Of a DNA stretch of 64,000 bases, positions 17,925-25,849 are shown piece by piece. Below the pieces are notes generated by a model. The model was not told the DNA's origin. It saw only the letters and a list, made by a program, of their open reading frames with translations, and did not search any database. Numbering within the stretch: the first letter of the stretch is position 1; the number at the start of each line of letters is the position of its first letter. Made by a program: the position numbers and the translations under genes. The stretch is from Gammaproteobacteria bacterium (GTDB lineage: Bacteria; Pseudomonadota; Gammaproteobacteria; Steroidobacterales; Rariloculaceae): NCBI GenBank assembly GCA_022826245.1, contig JAJDVG010000008.1, forward strand, positions 62,001-126,000. Direction: 5' to 3'.

Positions 17925-19325
17925 TTGCCATCGAACAGCGACACCCTGCAGCCAGCCCTTCACCAGGCATTGACCGAAGTCACGTTCGATACCGGCTTCG
18001 TTGAACTGCGATTCCCTGGCGGCAGTACAACAAGCTACGCCGGTCGACCGGAGGAAGTGCTGGATGCGGAGACCATTCTCAAACTGCAGCGCGCTCCAGC
18101 ATCAGGCGGGGAACCGCTTCGGCAACTGCGGTCCGCCTTGGTCCGCATGCCCGACAGGGCAAGGTCAACGCTTCATGGGGTGCTGAAGGACGTACTTGGC
18201 GACTACATCGACAGCTCAACCGACAATATCGGACACGCCCTTCCCATAGGAGGCGACGGGTGGAGCGCAAGCAGGTTCGAGGCTGAAGGCCATTCCAGTC
18301 ATGCCGAGTCTTCCTCGATCAAGTCATTCGCCGACGCCCTAATCCGCGGTGCCGCCGTACTCGGTCCCGACCGCATGGCAAGCGTCGTTGCCGGCTGGGC
18401 TCGCGGAGAACCCCTGACCTACCGCACCTGCAACGTGGTCCCGATCAAGGTCGCTCGAGCCTTGGCGCCCGTGTCTGGCGTGAACATCGCGCCCCTACCG
18501 CTGTCCACCGTCCAGTTGCCAGGCGAAATGCGGGCGCTGAACACGGTTCCTCCGTCCTCATACCTCGGCCAGACACTCGTGTCGGTGGACACTGTCGCAA
18601 GGCCGGCGCTGTTTCGCCCCACTGACGACGAGAATCCGCCGGGTTCCGTCAAGGCTTCACTGCCATCCCGAATTACCTTCGACTTGATCCGAGAAGCTCT
18701 CGCACTCGAGTGCAGCATCCATATTGACCGCGGACTCTTCTACGCTGCCTTTGACGACCTAGCAGCGCTCGTAAAAGGCCTATCGACCTACGGCACACTC
18801 GGTCATCTCACAGTGGGTGAAGGCACGAAAACTACCAATTTTGAGACAGGAGAGTGCACGCTGCGCGTTCCCGACGATGCTACGCTCGAAGTATCAAACA
18901 CCCGGGTCGCGAGCCTCATGCACGCGTTGCACGACGCCAAGCCACCGACGCGCGTAGCGGTCTCTCGGTGGGTTGCGGCCATGAATACGGGCAGGACGAT
19001 CACCGACCGTGTTATAGATTTGCGAATCGCGCTCGAGTCGCTGTTCCTCCCCCAACAACCCGATCAGGAACTTAAGTTTCGCCTCACCGTTTGTGGTGCG
19101 TGGATGATCGGCCGAAACGGTCCGGACAGGCTTCTGGTTTATGAAACGCTGCGTCGAGCGTACGACTTGGGTTCAAGAGCCGTGCACAGAGGTGATGTCA
19201 AGCACAGTTCGGACAATACCGCACTTCTCGATACTGCCCTGGCGGTTTGCCGCCGCGGCATCTTACGTGCCCTACACCATGGACCGGTCGACGACTGGAA
19301 TGCCCTTATCTTGGATAACCACTGA
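17925..19325 (+). CDS. ApeA/HEPN-like protein
   Basis: 466 residues as drawn from a TTG codon; no early ATG exists, so the start is uncertain. The C-terminal 110 residues look like the HEPN domain of ApeA-like and related proteins: RVIDLRIALESLFLP, ELKFRLTVCGAWMIG, then ETLRRAYDLGSRAVHRGD. HEPN domains often carry an RNase motif Rx4-6H ending in this final His (H421). Here the position where relatives have Arg (YDLRS-K-x-VH) is Gly416, with Arg at 418 instead. The first 350 residues are not recognised. ApeA-type proteins act in anti-phage abortive defence, which fits the surrounding toxin-antitoxin and methyltransferase genes. Family call moderate. Confidence 0.65.
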   Translation: MPSNSDTLQPALHQALTEVTFDTGFVELRFPGGSTTSYAGRPEEVLDAETILKLQRAPASGGEPLRQLRSALVRMPDRARSTLHGVLKDVLGDYIDSSTDNIGHALPIGGDGWSASRFEAEGHSSHAESSSIKSFADALIRGAAVLGPDRMASVVAGWARGEPLTYRTCNVVPIKVARALAPVSGVNIAPLPLSTVQLPGEMRALNTVPPSSYLGQTLVSVDTVARPALFRPTDDENPPGSVKASLPSRITFDLIREALALECSIHIDRGLFYAAFDDLAALVKGLSTYGTLGHLTVGEGTKTTNFETGECTLRVPDDATLEVSNTRVASLMHALHDAKPPTRVAVSRWVAAMNTGRTITDRVIDLRIALESLFLPQQPDQELKFRLTVCGAWMIGRNGPDRLLVYETLRRAYDLGSRAVHRGDVKHSSDNTALLDTALAVCRRGILRALHHGPVDDWNALILDNH

Positions 19326-19369
19326 TTAGCGACAATCGCTTCTGTGTTAACCTCAATGTTGCGAAAATC

Positions 19370-20086
19370 TCAGGCCGCGAGGGCGCTCTCGATGATCTGG
19401 AATCGCTCCCGAACGGTCGGATTGTTGCCGACATCAAGTATTTGACGGCCATTCGGCCTGATCAGCAAGCCAGCGCGATTGATAAGTCGATCGCGCAATG
19501 TCTGGATGGTTTGAAACGGCCGGATCGTGCGTCGTTTTCGAGTCATGGACCGTCGCTCGGCGGTGCCGGTCTGCGACGCTCGCATCAGATTGAACGCGAT
19601 GACGCTGAACACCTACCACGCGCTGTTGGCTTCAAAGCGCAACGTCGGGACGCAGTCGAACGCGAAGCCGCCCTTGAGCTCCCCATAGACCTTCTCGTGG
19701 GTGCCGCGGCCGCACATGAAGAACCATAGGCTTGTCCCGGTCACCTCCTTGTTGGAGACGATAGCCGAGTACTCGAAGTAACCGTCGTCGGGATCGAACA
19801 GGTCAAGCTGATAGTTCTTCGGGGTCAGGTGATGGACGCGCTTGCGGTACACCGCGACACGCATCCGGCGCAACCAGGCCGGCACGAGAAGCCACTGCTC
19901 GAAGCACTCCACCGTCGCGTCCACCCGCGCCCAGTACCGGCACCGGAGAACCTCAGGTCCTTCGGCGGGGGTGACCAAAAGTGTTCGTCGAAGGTGGCGG
20001 CATGGTGAGCAATGTCGCAGTGGACAAGCTGCTGGATTGGAGTAGATGATCCACTGGCGCTTCGAACCTAGCAGGCTGTTAAACAA
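19370..20086 (-). pseudogene. IS1380-type transposase remnant with an internal stop
   Basis: Two consecutive pieces in the same frame: 20086-19613 and 19612-19370. Together they read as the C-terminal part of a DDE transposase of the IS1380 type (YRKRVHHLTPKNYQLDLFD, WFFMCGRGTHEKVYGELKGG, then IAFNLMRA and IRPNGRQILDVG). Between ANSAW and VFSVIAFN is an in-frame TAG (19613-19615) where relatives have Gln, so a CAG-to-TAG change is the likely lesion. The N-terminal half with the first catalytic Asp is missing upstream of 20086. No terminal repeats were identified. The element is dead. Confidence 0.75.
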
Positions 20087-20299
20087 CCCAATGCAAACGT
20101 AGACGAAAGCGCATTCTTGAGTGTTGGCTCACCAAGAATTCAAAGCCCAAGCCTGCGGCCGACTCCCGATCGGTCCCATCGACTGACCATGAGCCCCGCC
20201 GTTCCGAGTTCTTGACAACGCGAAGTGCGATCAGGCTGTACGTAGAATTCCCCCCGACGCCAACGGACCGAACATGGACGTTGCTGTCCATGCGGACAC

Positions 20300-20650
20300 T
20301 TACCGGGACGTCTGCCCGAGGACACGAATCCTGGCGCTGCCTCCGTCCATCGCAACCACTACGGCTCGATACCGAGGTGGCTTGCCAAGCGGCCAAGGCT
20401 TGTCTCCCTGGCTCTCCATCCAGCGGCCGATCTCAGCCGATCTCAACTCGGGGCAGGTCGTCCAGAAGGTGGCCGTGATCCGGCAGCGCGGCCGCGTCCC
20501 ATGTCCCGGCAGTTCTACCACCACCTGCCGCAGCGACTTCTTAATGCGTTCCAGCACGCGGGCTCTTGACTCTGAACGAACCCGGAACCCAGCCGTCCCG
20601 CCTTGCCAACCGCTCAGGGTCATCTCTTGAGAGCGCGAAATCTCCGTCAT
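20300..20650 (-). CDS. Conserved hypothetical protein of 116 residues
   Basis: A small basic protein with a charged helix (SRARVLERIKKSLRQ), a stretch TFWTTCPELRSAEIGRWMES and then PWPLGKPPRYRAVVV. I recall similar short proteins with CPELRS-IGRW and PW-KG-PPR in gammaproteobacterial accessory regions, with no known function. Its ATG overlaps the stop of the zeta-like fragment upstream (ATGA), so they may be one transcription unit. The 210 bp between it and the transposase remnant hold nothing recognisable. Confidence 0.55.
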   Translation of the reverse strand: MTEISRSQEMTLSGWQGGTAGFRVRSESRARVLERIKKSLRQVVVELPGHGTRPRCRITATFWTTCPELRSAEIGRWMESQGDKPWPLGKPPRYRAVVVAMDGGSARIRVLGQTSR

Positions 20651-20922
20651 TGCGCGAAGTTCCTGATCGTCGCGAACGCCGAGGCGTTTTTGCCCCCCGG
20701 CGAGGCCGGTCGTGCAGCCACGGCCTCAAGCTGAATTTGCGCTCGTTCGCGGATACGGTCGAGCGCGCGGCGACGCCGCCTCAGGGCCTCGCGCGCCGCG
20801 ACTATCGGACCGAGGGACGGCGAGTGGCGCAAAATCTCATCCGGATCGATCATATCCAGGGTGCTGAAACCGCTGATGCGTGTCAGGGTGGACTTGCCGC
20901 ATCCGTTCGGACCGGCGATCAC
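20647..20922 (-). pseudogene. Zeta-toxin-like P-loop fragment
   Basis: 91 residues starting at a GTG directly before IAGPNGCGKSTLTR, a Walker A motif in the context used by zeta toxins (UDP-sugar kinases). FSTLDMIDPDEI follows, also zeta-like. After REALRRRRRALDRIRERA the sequence stops resembling the family and ends, while intact zeta proteins run to about 190 residues or more. The usual residues before the P-loop are cut off by an in-frame stop. It is best read as a degraded or truncated gene. Confidence 0.55.
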
Positions 20923-20960
20923 GTGGAGAGTCGCATAGCCGCTCGTTCAGGGCAAGCGAG

Positions 20961-21164
20961 TCAGAGGCAATCGCGGTCGGGCAGGGAGATGACGCGATCC
21001 CCTTCGCTGGTGCGGGCGATATAGGCGCCGTCCGATCTGACGCCGTAGAGAGTTCCGCCGGAGTCGAGTTGAGCCGCAAGTACGGCCTTGATCTGATCGC
21101 GCCAGTCCTTCGGGAATCCGGGTATTTCAGGTGGTGCCGGCACTGTATCGCCACGCTCATTCAT
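20961..21164 (-). CDS. Small protein upstream of the zeta-like fragment
   Basis: 67 residues from ATG 21164 (MNERGDTVPAPPEIPGFPKD), with a C-terminal strand-rich part (GTLYGVRSDGAYIARTSEGDRVISL). A longer frame to 21305 has no better start. Short proteins of this layout often precede zeta-like kinases in bacterial genomes, so it may be the cognate antitoxin of the broken kinase. I cannot name the family. Confidence 0.5.
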   Translation of the reverse strand: MNERGDTVPAPPEIPGFPKDWRDQIKAVLAAQLDSGGTLYGVRSDGAYIARTSEGDRVISLPDRDCL

Positions 21165-21332
21165 GCCAACGAGTATACATTCAACCGTGCCGTCGAGCAT
21201 TGTGCTGCGCACCCATGATGTATAAGGGACGATGCGTACCGTCGAGTGCGTTGAATCCTCCGGAGGCCGAGTTGGCTCAAGTTGCAGGCGTGGGGAGATT
21301 GGCATCGGCAGGCGGAATGTCGTGGAGATCGG

Positions 21333-21731
21333 TCAGGGAACACAGTGCAGGCCGTACGCCCGAAAGTCGTTGTCGATGGCCAGGCAGGAGCGTATTTTCA
21401 GCCGCTCGCAGAGCGCGAAGCTGGTGCAATCGGTAAAGCTGAACGATTGGTCGGCATATTTCGAGAAGATTGCCCAGGCTGCCTCCTCGTCGCGCGGCGA
21501 TATTCGCTGGACGGCGGCAAGCGCCCCGGCTCGCAGTTCCTCTCCGAATCGATGCGCCACGTTCCAGCCGAGTCGAAAACGGGTCAGGGTCACCGTCTCG
21601 TCCAGGATGTAGTTGCTGGTCAGCAAGTACTCGCGATGATCCTGAAAGGCTTCGAGGACCGGGCCGTGGTCTGGGTCCCGGCGATCGGCGAGCGCGTACC
21701 AGGCCCCCGTATCGACCAGAATCCGGTTCAA
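21333..21731 (-). CDS. vapC: VapC-like PIN-domain toxin
   Basis: 132 residues. PIN-domain acidic residues are visible: ILVDTGAWYALADRRDPDH at the N-terminus (first Asp), LTSNYILDETVTLTR (central Glu), and FSFTDCTSFALCERL plus AIDNDFRAYGL in the C-terminal half (third and fourth acids). VapC toxins are Mg-dependent RNases acting on tRNA or rRNA. The gene overlaps the ribbon-helix-helix antitoxin gene by 4 bp. All key acidic residues are present, so it is probably active. Confidence 0.9.
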   Translation of the reverse strand: MNRILVDTGAWYALADRRDPDHGPVLEAFQDHREYLLTSNYILDETVTLTRFRLGWNVAHRFGEELRAGALAAVQRISPRDEEAAWAIFSKYADQSFSFTDCTSFALCERLKIRSCLAIDNDFRAYGLHCVP

Positions 21732-21961
21732 TCCCGCGCTCCGTAGAGATGTCGGTTATGCTCCCGGCCGACAGGTTCCCCGGTGCCCGACCCGATGCCG
21801 GCAAGCGCGTCCAGCGGATCCTGTGCAGTACTGCCGGCGCCCCGGAAATGGTCGTCGACCAGACGTCGGATCAGGGCCGCAAGACTGATTCCCTTCCTCC
21901 GCGCCTCGGCCTGCAACAGCCGATACTGTTCCTGCTTGAGCGAAATCTGCGTGCGGTGCAC
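21728..21961 (-). CDS. vapB: Ribbon-helix-helix antitoxin (VapB-like)
   Basis: 77 residues from a GTG start with GGGAG and AGG upstream. The N-terminus RTQISLKQEQYRLLQAEARRKGISLAALIRRLVD is a classic CopG-type ribbon-helix-helix: one strand and two helices. The C-terminal tail (DPLDALAGIGSG) is disordered and would wrap the toxin. It should bind the 18-bp palindrome found 52 bp upstream. Confidence 0.85.
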   Translation of the reverse strand: MHRTQISLKQEQYRLLQAEARRKGISLAALIRRLVDDHFRGAGSTAQDPLDALAGIGSGTGEPVGREHNRHLYGARD

Positions 21962-22012
21962 CCTAGGCTCCCGTGCCTGTCAGTTGGAGCGTCAACCGTA
22001 CATCAGAAGTGC

Positions 22013-22030
22013 TGTGATGTATACATCACA
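22013..22030 (-). promoter_or_regulatory. 18-bp perfect palindrome, probable VapBC operator
   Basis: TGTGATGTATACATCACA is a perfect inverted repeat with no spacer, 52 bp upstream of the antitoxin start. A related half-site (GTACATCA) lies at about 21998-22005. Ribbon-helix-helix antitoxins bind such short symmetric sites and repress their own operon. The rest of the 327-bp gap 21962-22288 shows no gene. Confidence 0.65.
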
Positions 22031-22288
22031 AACAGGACCGAACACGCGGCTCGAATTGCCGTGAAGTCAGTGCTCGACATTGCAGCCAACGTTTCACATC
22101 TGCATTCCCGACCTGCTTTGCACTGGTGTAACAAACGGCCACGTCCTTGAATTTGCGGGTTCCTTGCAGTAACTCAGCCTCATCGAAATCCAACCCGTTG
22201 GTTCATGTAATTTGGAATGATTCCGGCATAACGGCGTAATTGAGTTAGACTTTCAGGCCTTTCGATCTGAATAAAGGAGGGCGGGAGC

Positions 22289-22867
22289 ATGCGCAATGTG
22301 CTGTGGATTTCCCTGCTCGCCCTGGTCGGCACGGCGCCGGCTCAGGATTCCATTGACGGGACGCAAGTCGAGCAACGCAAGAACGGAACCGTGATCGAGA
22401 CGCCTTACGTCAACGGCGTCATTCACGGCGTTCAGATTACCCGCTTTGCCAGCGGCAACACGTGGGAGACGCCGTTCGTCGACGGCAGGGAGCACGGCAC
22501 GATGATCGTACGTGACTCGACCGGTCGCATCATCGCCGCCAGACATTACGAGCGCGGCGTGCGATCCGCCGCGCAAATCGGCAACGGCCCATGCGAGTTT
22601 CCGAGCTTCTACGAGGGAGAGACTGCCTACTACGATCGAGAGTCGTTTCGTGTGTCCTGGTGCCGATTACCGGATGTCGGCTTCGGCTCGGTCGTCGCAC
22701 ACTCTCACCAGGCCGAGACATTGCAATGCCGCCTGAACCGCCAGCCGCCGCCCGACAATGCTGCCGAGATTCGGGAGGGCGTGCGTATCGTTTGCGACCG
22801 GCTGGCAGCACTCGTGCAAACGAACGGCCATACCGATTGCCAGTGCCCGGCTGACTACAAGCGGTAG
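22289..22867 (+). CDS. Exported MORN-type repeat protein
   Basis: 192 residues with a signal peptide ending near GTAPAQDS. Residues 30-85 contain the repeating pattern NG-x-IETPYVNGVIHG, SGNTWETPFVDGREHGTMI, DSTGRIIAARHYERG, like the MORN-2 repeats of YwqK-type proteins. A Cys-containing C-terminal region follows (NGPCEF, WCRLPD, IVCDRL, CQCPADYKR). GAGGGCGGGAGC precedes the ATG, a good ribosome site. Periplasmic location is inferred. No function can be given; YwqK-type naming as antitoxin is historical and not evidence. Confidence 0.75.
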   Translation: MRNVLWISLLALVGTAPAQDSIDGTQVEQRKNGTVIETPYVNGVIHGVQITRFASGNTWETPFVDGREHGTMIVRDSTGRIIAARHYERGVRSAAQIGNGPCEFPSFYEGETAYYDRESFRVSWCRLPDVGFGSVVAHSHQAETLQCRLNRQPPPDNAAEIREGVRIVCDRLAALVQTNGHTDCQCPADYKR

Positions 22868-22921
22868 CAGTTCACCGTGCCGATCAGGGATGGGCAGCCG
22901 TCCAGCTAGCGATTCAAGCCC
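22838..22921. repeat. 84-bp imperfect direct repeat, copy 1
   Basis: This stretch covers the last codons of the MORN-type gene and the end of the kinase/regulator gene. It matches 24932-25015 without gaps, with about 70 of 84 positions identical by hand count. Confidence 0.7.
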
Positions 22922-24522
22922 TCCTCTCCGGGCTTCGACATTCGGTAACCGACGCCTCGCACGTTGAAGATCCAGCGTGGATCGGAGACGCTGTCGCCAA
23001 GCTTGTCGCGCAGCTTCTTGACGAATGCGCGCACCGGATCGGTGTCCGCCGAGTCGCGCGCGCTCCACACCTTGCGAAGCAGCGATTGGGCGGTCACCAC
23101 CCGTCCGGCGCTGACCGAGAGTACCCGCAATAACTCGTACTCGGTGGCCGTGAGCGGCACGACGCGTTCGCCCACGGTCACTCGGCGCAACTCGTAGTCA
23201 ATCGCGAGCTCCCCGTGCGTGAATGCCCCGGAGCCCGCCCGGCTGCGAAGCGCTGCGCCGACGCGCGCGACGAGTTCCGTGGGCGAGAACGGCTTGACGA
23301 TATAGTCTTGCGCACCGCACTCGAACGCCCGCGCGATGGTCTCGTCGCGGCCGTACGCGGAAATGAAGATCACGGGCAGTTCGGCAAGTTCGTCCACGTG
23401 CGACATCATCTCGATCCCGTCGTTCCCGGGTAACACCAGGTCGAGCAGAACGAGTTGCGGCTTCTCGGCGCGAATCAGTTCCGCCACCTCGTCCGGGTCG
23501 CCTGTATCAACCACGGGGTATCCCACCCCTGTCAGCGCCTGACGCACCAACCGCAGCGTCTGGGGATCGTCGTCCACCACCAGGACCGGCGGCCTCTTCG
23601 CTCCCGTCTGCGCCCGCGCGCCCGTTCGCGCGGGTTTCTGCCGGGCGAACGACTCCGCAGCCACGGGCAGCGTGAACGTGAACCGCGTTCCCTTGCCGAG
23701 TCCTGCGCTTTCGGCGCGAATGCGCCCGCCGTGCGCCTCAACCAGCCCCTTGCAGATCGCCAATCCCAGCCCACTCGAGCCCGTGCCTCCGGCAGTGTCC
23801 CGGGCGCTGAGCGCCACGTGCTTGCGAAATAGCTGACCGAGCATCTCGGGCGGTACACCGCGGCCGTTGTCACAAACGGACACCGCCACCTGTCCGCTGT
23901 CGTTTGCCGCCTCGATGCGGATGGTCGAAGACTCCGGCGAATGCCTTGCTGCATTGGACAGCAGGTTGTTGAGCACCTGCCCGATGCGTTCCCGATCAGC
24001 CATCACCGCCGGAAGGTCGTCCGGCAGATCGATAGCCACGCCATGCCGCGCACCGCCCGACACGAACGTACGCCTCGCGGCGTCCACCAGCTCCGGAACT
24101 TCCGACGACTCGGGATCCACGGAGAGCATGCCCGCCTCGATCCGCCCGGCATCGAGCAGGTCGCCGACCAACCTCTGCATGTGATCGGCCTGAGCGTCAA
24201 CGATCCGGAAAAACTGCAGCATCTCGGCCCGCGGAAGCGCAGGAGCGGCGCCCAGAACGGCGGCAGTCGAGCCCTTGATGGAAGTCAAGGGCACCCGGAG
24301 TTCATGGCTGACCATCCCCAGAAACTCCGCCCGCAACCGCTCAAGCTCTTCAAGCGGCTCCAGGTCCTGCAGCGTCACCACCACCGAGACGACATCTCCG
24401 TCCCGGTTCCGGATCGGCGTGTTCGGTTGGATCGGCGGGGCGTCGACGCCTGGACTCGCAAGTGGCCCAAAGTTCGACGCGTTAGACAGGTCTTGGGGGT
24501 GCGGCATCGAATTGACCGTCAC
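22906..24522 (-). CDS. Histidine kinase and OmpR-type response regulator in one polypeptide
   Basis: 538 residues. In order: a short end of a PAS-like domain (IRNRDGDVVSVVVTLQDL), HisKA with the phosphorylated His73 (MVSHELRVPLTS), an HATPase domain (NLLSNAARHS, DNGRGVPPE, GSSGLGLAICK), then a receiver domain (LVVDDDPQTLR, LVLLDLVLPGNDG, KPF) and a C-terminal winged helix (LTATEYELLRVLS, FVKKLRDKLGD, GVGYRM). Relatives I recall carry full PAS domains before VTLQDL, so this copy looks shortened at its N-terminus. It would autophosphorylate, transfer to its own receiver and act on DNA directly. No signal peptide or membrane segment is present, so it is probably cytosolic. Target genes unknown. 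Confidence 0.88.
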   Translation of the reverse strand: MTVNSMPHPQDLSNASNFGPLASPGVDAPPIQPNTPIRNRDGDVVSVVVTLQDLEPLEELERLRAEFLGMVSHELRVPLTSIKGSTAAVLGAAPALPRAEMLQFFRIVDAQADHMQRLVGDLLDAGRIEAGMLSVDPESSEVPELVDAARRTFVSGGARHGVAIDLPDDLPAVMADRERIGQVLNNLLSNAARHSPESSTIRIEAANDSGQVAVSVCDNGRGVPPEMLGQLFRKHVALSARDTAGGTGSSGLGLAICKGLVEAHGGRIRAESAGLGKGTRFTFTLPVAAESFARQKPARTGARAQTGAKRPPVLVVDDDPQTLRLVRQALTGVGYPVVDTGDPDEVAELIRAEKPQLVLLDLVLPGNDGIEMMSHVDELAELPVIFISAYGRDETIARAFECGAQDYIVKPFSPTELVARVGAALRSRAGSGAFTHGELAIDYELRRVTVGERVVPLTATEYELLRVLSVSAGRVVTAQSLLRKVWSARDSADTDPVRAFVKKLRDKLGDSVSDPRWIFNVRGVGYRMSKPGEEGLNR

Positions 24523-24629
24523 GCGCGACGTGTCCGGACCGAGGTCCGCAACGATGCCTGGCCCGTTCTGTTCGCGTCATGGCGCCGCGCAGAAACGGCA
24601 TTGACTCCGCTGACCTGGTTCAGGAGGGG

Positions 24630-24869
24630 ATGATGACTGCCGCACAACTCGCGGATCGACTTCGCGATACGTACTTCAGCGCAATGAAATCGGACTCGGG
24701 CGTTACCGTCGCCATTTGTCTGTTCGGTGTTCGGCACGCGGCCGAAATAATTTCCAGTGGAGTAGCAATGCATCGCCTGTGTCGCATGGCCGGTATCCCG
24801 AATCTCGCCCCGACGGTGAATCTGGGAATGAATCTCAACGAGTACATATCGATCAAGAAAATGCCCTGA
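24630..24869 (+). CDS. Small HTH-like protein
   Basis: About 79 residues from ATGATG at 24630, with a strong ribosome site (AGGAGGGG) just before it. The sequence AAQLADRLRDTYFSAM, VAICLFGVRHAAEIIS, HRLCRMAGI and NLGMNLNEYISIKK recalls short HTH-like proteins whose C-terminus reads xEINKGxKLxxYVxxK. It starts about 110 bp from the divergent kinase/regulator gene and could be a target or partner of it. Family assignment is weak. Confidence 0.5.
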   Translation: MMTAAQLADRLRDTYFSAMKSDSGVTVAICLFGVRHAAEIISSGVAMHRLCRMAGIPNLAPTVNLGMNLNEYISIKKMP

Positions 24870-24931
24870 CCTGTTTCGACCGATGAAACGCCACCTATTC
24901 GCATGGGCTCGGTTGGCGTAACTTCTCCTCT

Positions 24932-25015
24932 TGCCGATGCCCGGCTGACTACAGGCGGTAGCGGGCCACCGTGCCGGTCAGGGGTGGGCAGCCGTCTGGC
25001 AGGCGACACAAGCCC
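24932..25015. repeat. 84-bp imperfect direct repeat, copy 2
   Basis: Second copy of the 22838-22921 stretch, lying between the small HTH-like gene and the end of the cupin gene. It keeps the CCCGGCTGACTACA start and GTGGGCAGCCGT core but codes for nothing here. Confidence 0.7.
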
Positions 25016-25024
25016 CGTAGTTCT

Positions 25025-25447
25025 TCATTGGTTCTCGCCGACTCGTCTGTAGTGGAAACCGGGGCCGTGGATCTCGGTCCAGGTCGCGTTCTCGATAGCT
25101 ACCATTTGATGTACCACGTAGGCAGGGATAATCAGTACGTCGTCCGGTCCGACCTCGTATTCGTTTTCGCCCACGAGCGCTCTCACCCTGCCGGTATGAA
25201 ACAGCATCGCCTGTTCGTCGGGATGGTTGTGTTCCCCTGAAGCGCTTCCAGCCTCTGCCGTCACCATCGTCATGTAGAAGGTGTCCGCGAACACACGCTT
25301 GCTGTAGATTCCCTCGAATGGGTTGGCGGCCTCGATGTCCGCTCTGTTCAGCAGCCGCTCCGTCGGCTGCACGACGCTCTGAGCCGCAGCGCCGAGTGAT
25401 AACGATACACACAACCCAGCCACTGCCAGTGTCTTGAAACTATTCAT
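25025..25447 (-). CDS. Exported cupin protein
   Basis: 140 residues from ATG 25447, which has AAGGAGATCAA directly upstream; an earlier ATG at 25471 lacks this. A signal peptide ends near LGAAAQS. The cupin core reads EHNHPDEQAMLFHTGRVRAL (metal-binding His, His, Glu), then EVGPDDVLIIPAYVVHQM with the second-motif His. It may bind a metal and act on or sense a small molecule in the periplasm. It stands alone on this strand. Confidence 0.82.
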   Translation of the reverse strand: MNSFKTLAVAGLCVSLSLGAAAQSVVQPTERLLNRADIEAANPFEGIYSKRVFADTFYMTMVTAEAGSASGEHNHPDEQAMLFHTGRVRALVGENEYEVGPDDVLIIPAYVVHQMVAIENATWTEIHGPGFHYRRVGENQ

Positions 25448-25798
25448 TTGATCTCCTTTGTGTGCGCCCATATCCTCGGATAGGAGTCATTTGCACTTCT
25501 GGATCGATTCACATTCACTTTCGACAACCCCGCAACTGCGCCAGGGCGCAATGATTCTAGACCAAAGTTCCAAGGTTGGTCTTGCCGCACACTCGATCAC
25601 ATTCGTTTGGAGCGAAATCCGGAGGTCTTTGTCTGAACAAGCGGTTCGACATTGTTGTCGGAAATGGGCGGGCGAACCGGGTGGTAAAGATGTCTGTCCT
25701 GCCGTCGGTGAGCGGACTGGCCCCGGTACACCAGGGCGGTGAGGCCGGCGAAGCTGGCTCATCGGCGTGAGCGCGGTGCCCCGGCGGCAGCCGCTTTA

Positions 25799-25820
25799 CT
25801 ATCTGTCAATTGACTGATAG
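25799..25820. promoter_or_regulatory. Palindromic operator, site 1 of 4
   Basis: Core CTGTCAATTGACTG at 25803-25816 flanked by CTAT and ATAG, an almost perfect 22-bp inverted repeat, 30 bp before the cupin gene at 25850. It shares the CTGTC-N4-GAC pattern with sites at 29077, 31556 and 36442. A -35-like TTGACT is part of the site. The rest of 25448-25798 shows no gene. Confidence 0.7.
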
Positions 25821-25849
25821 ATTCAGGTGGAATCGAGATTTCAACAGTT

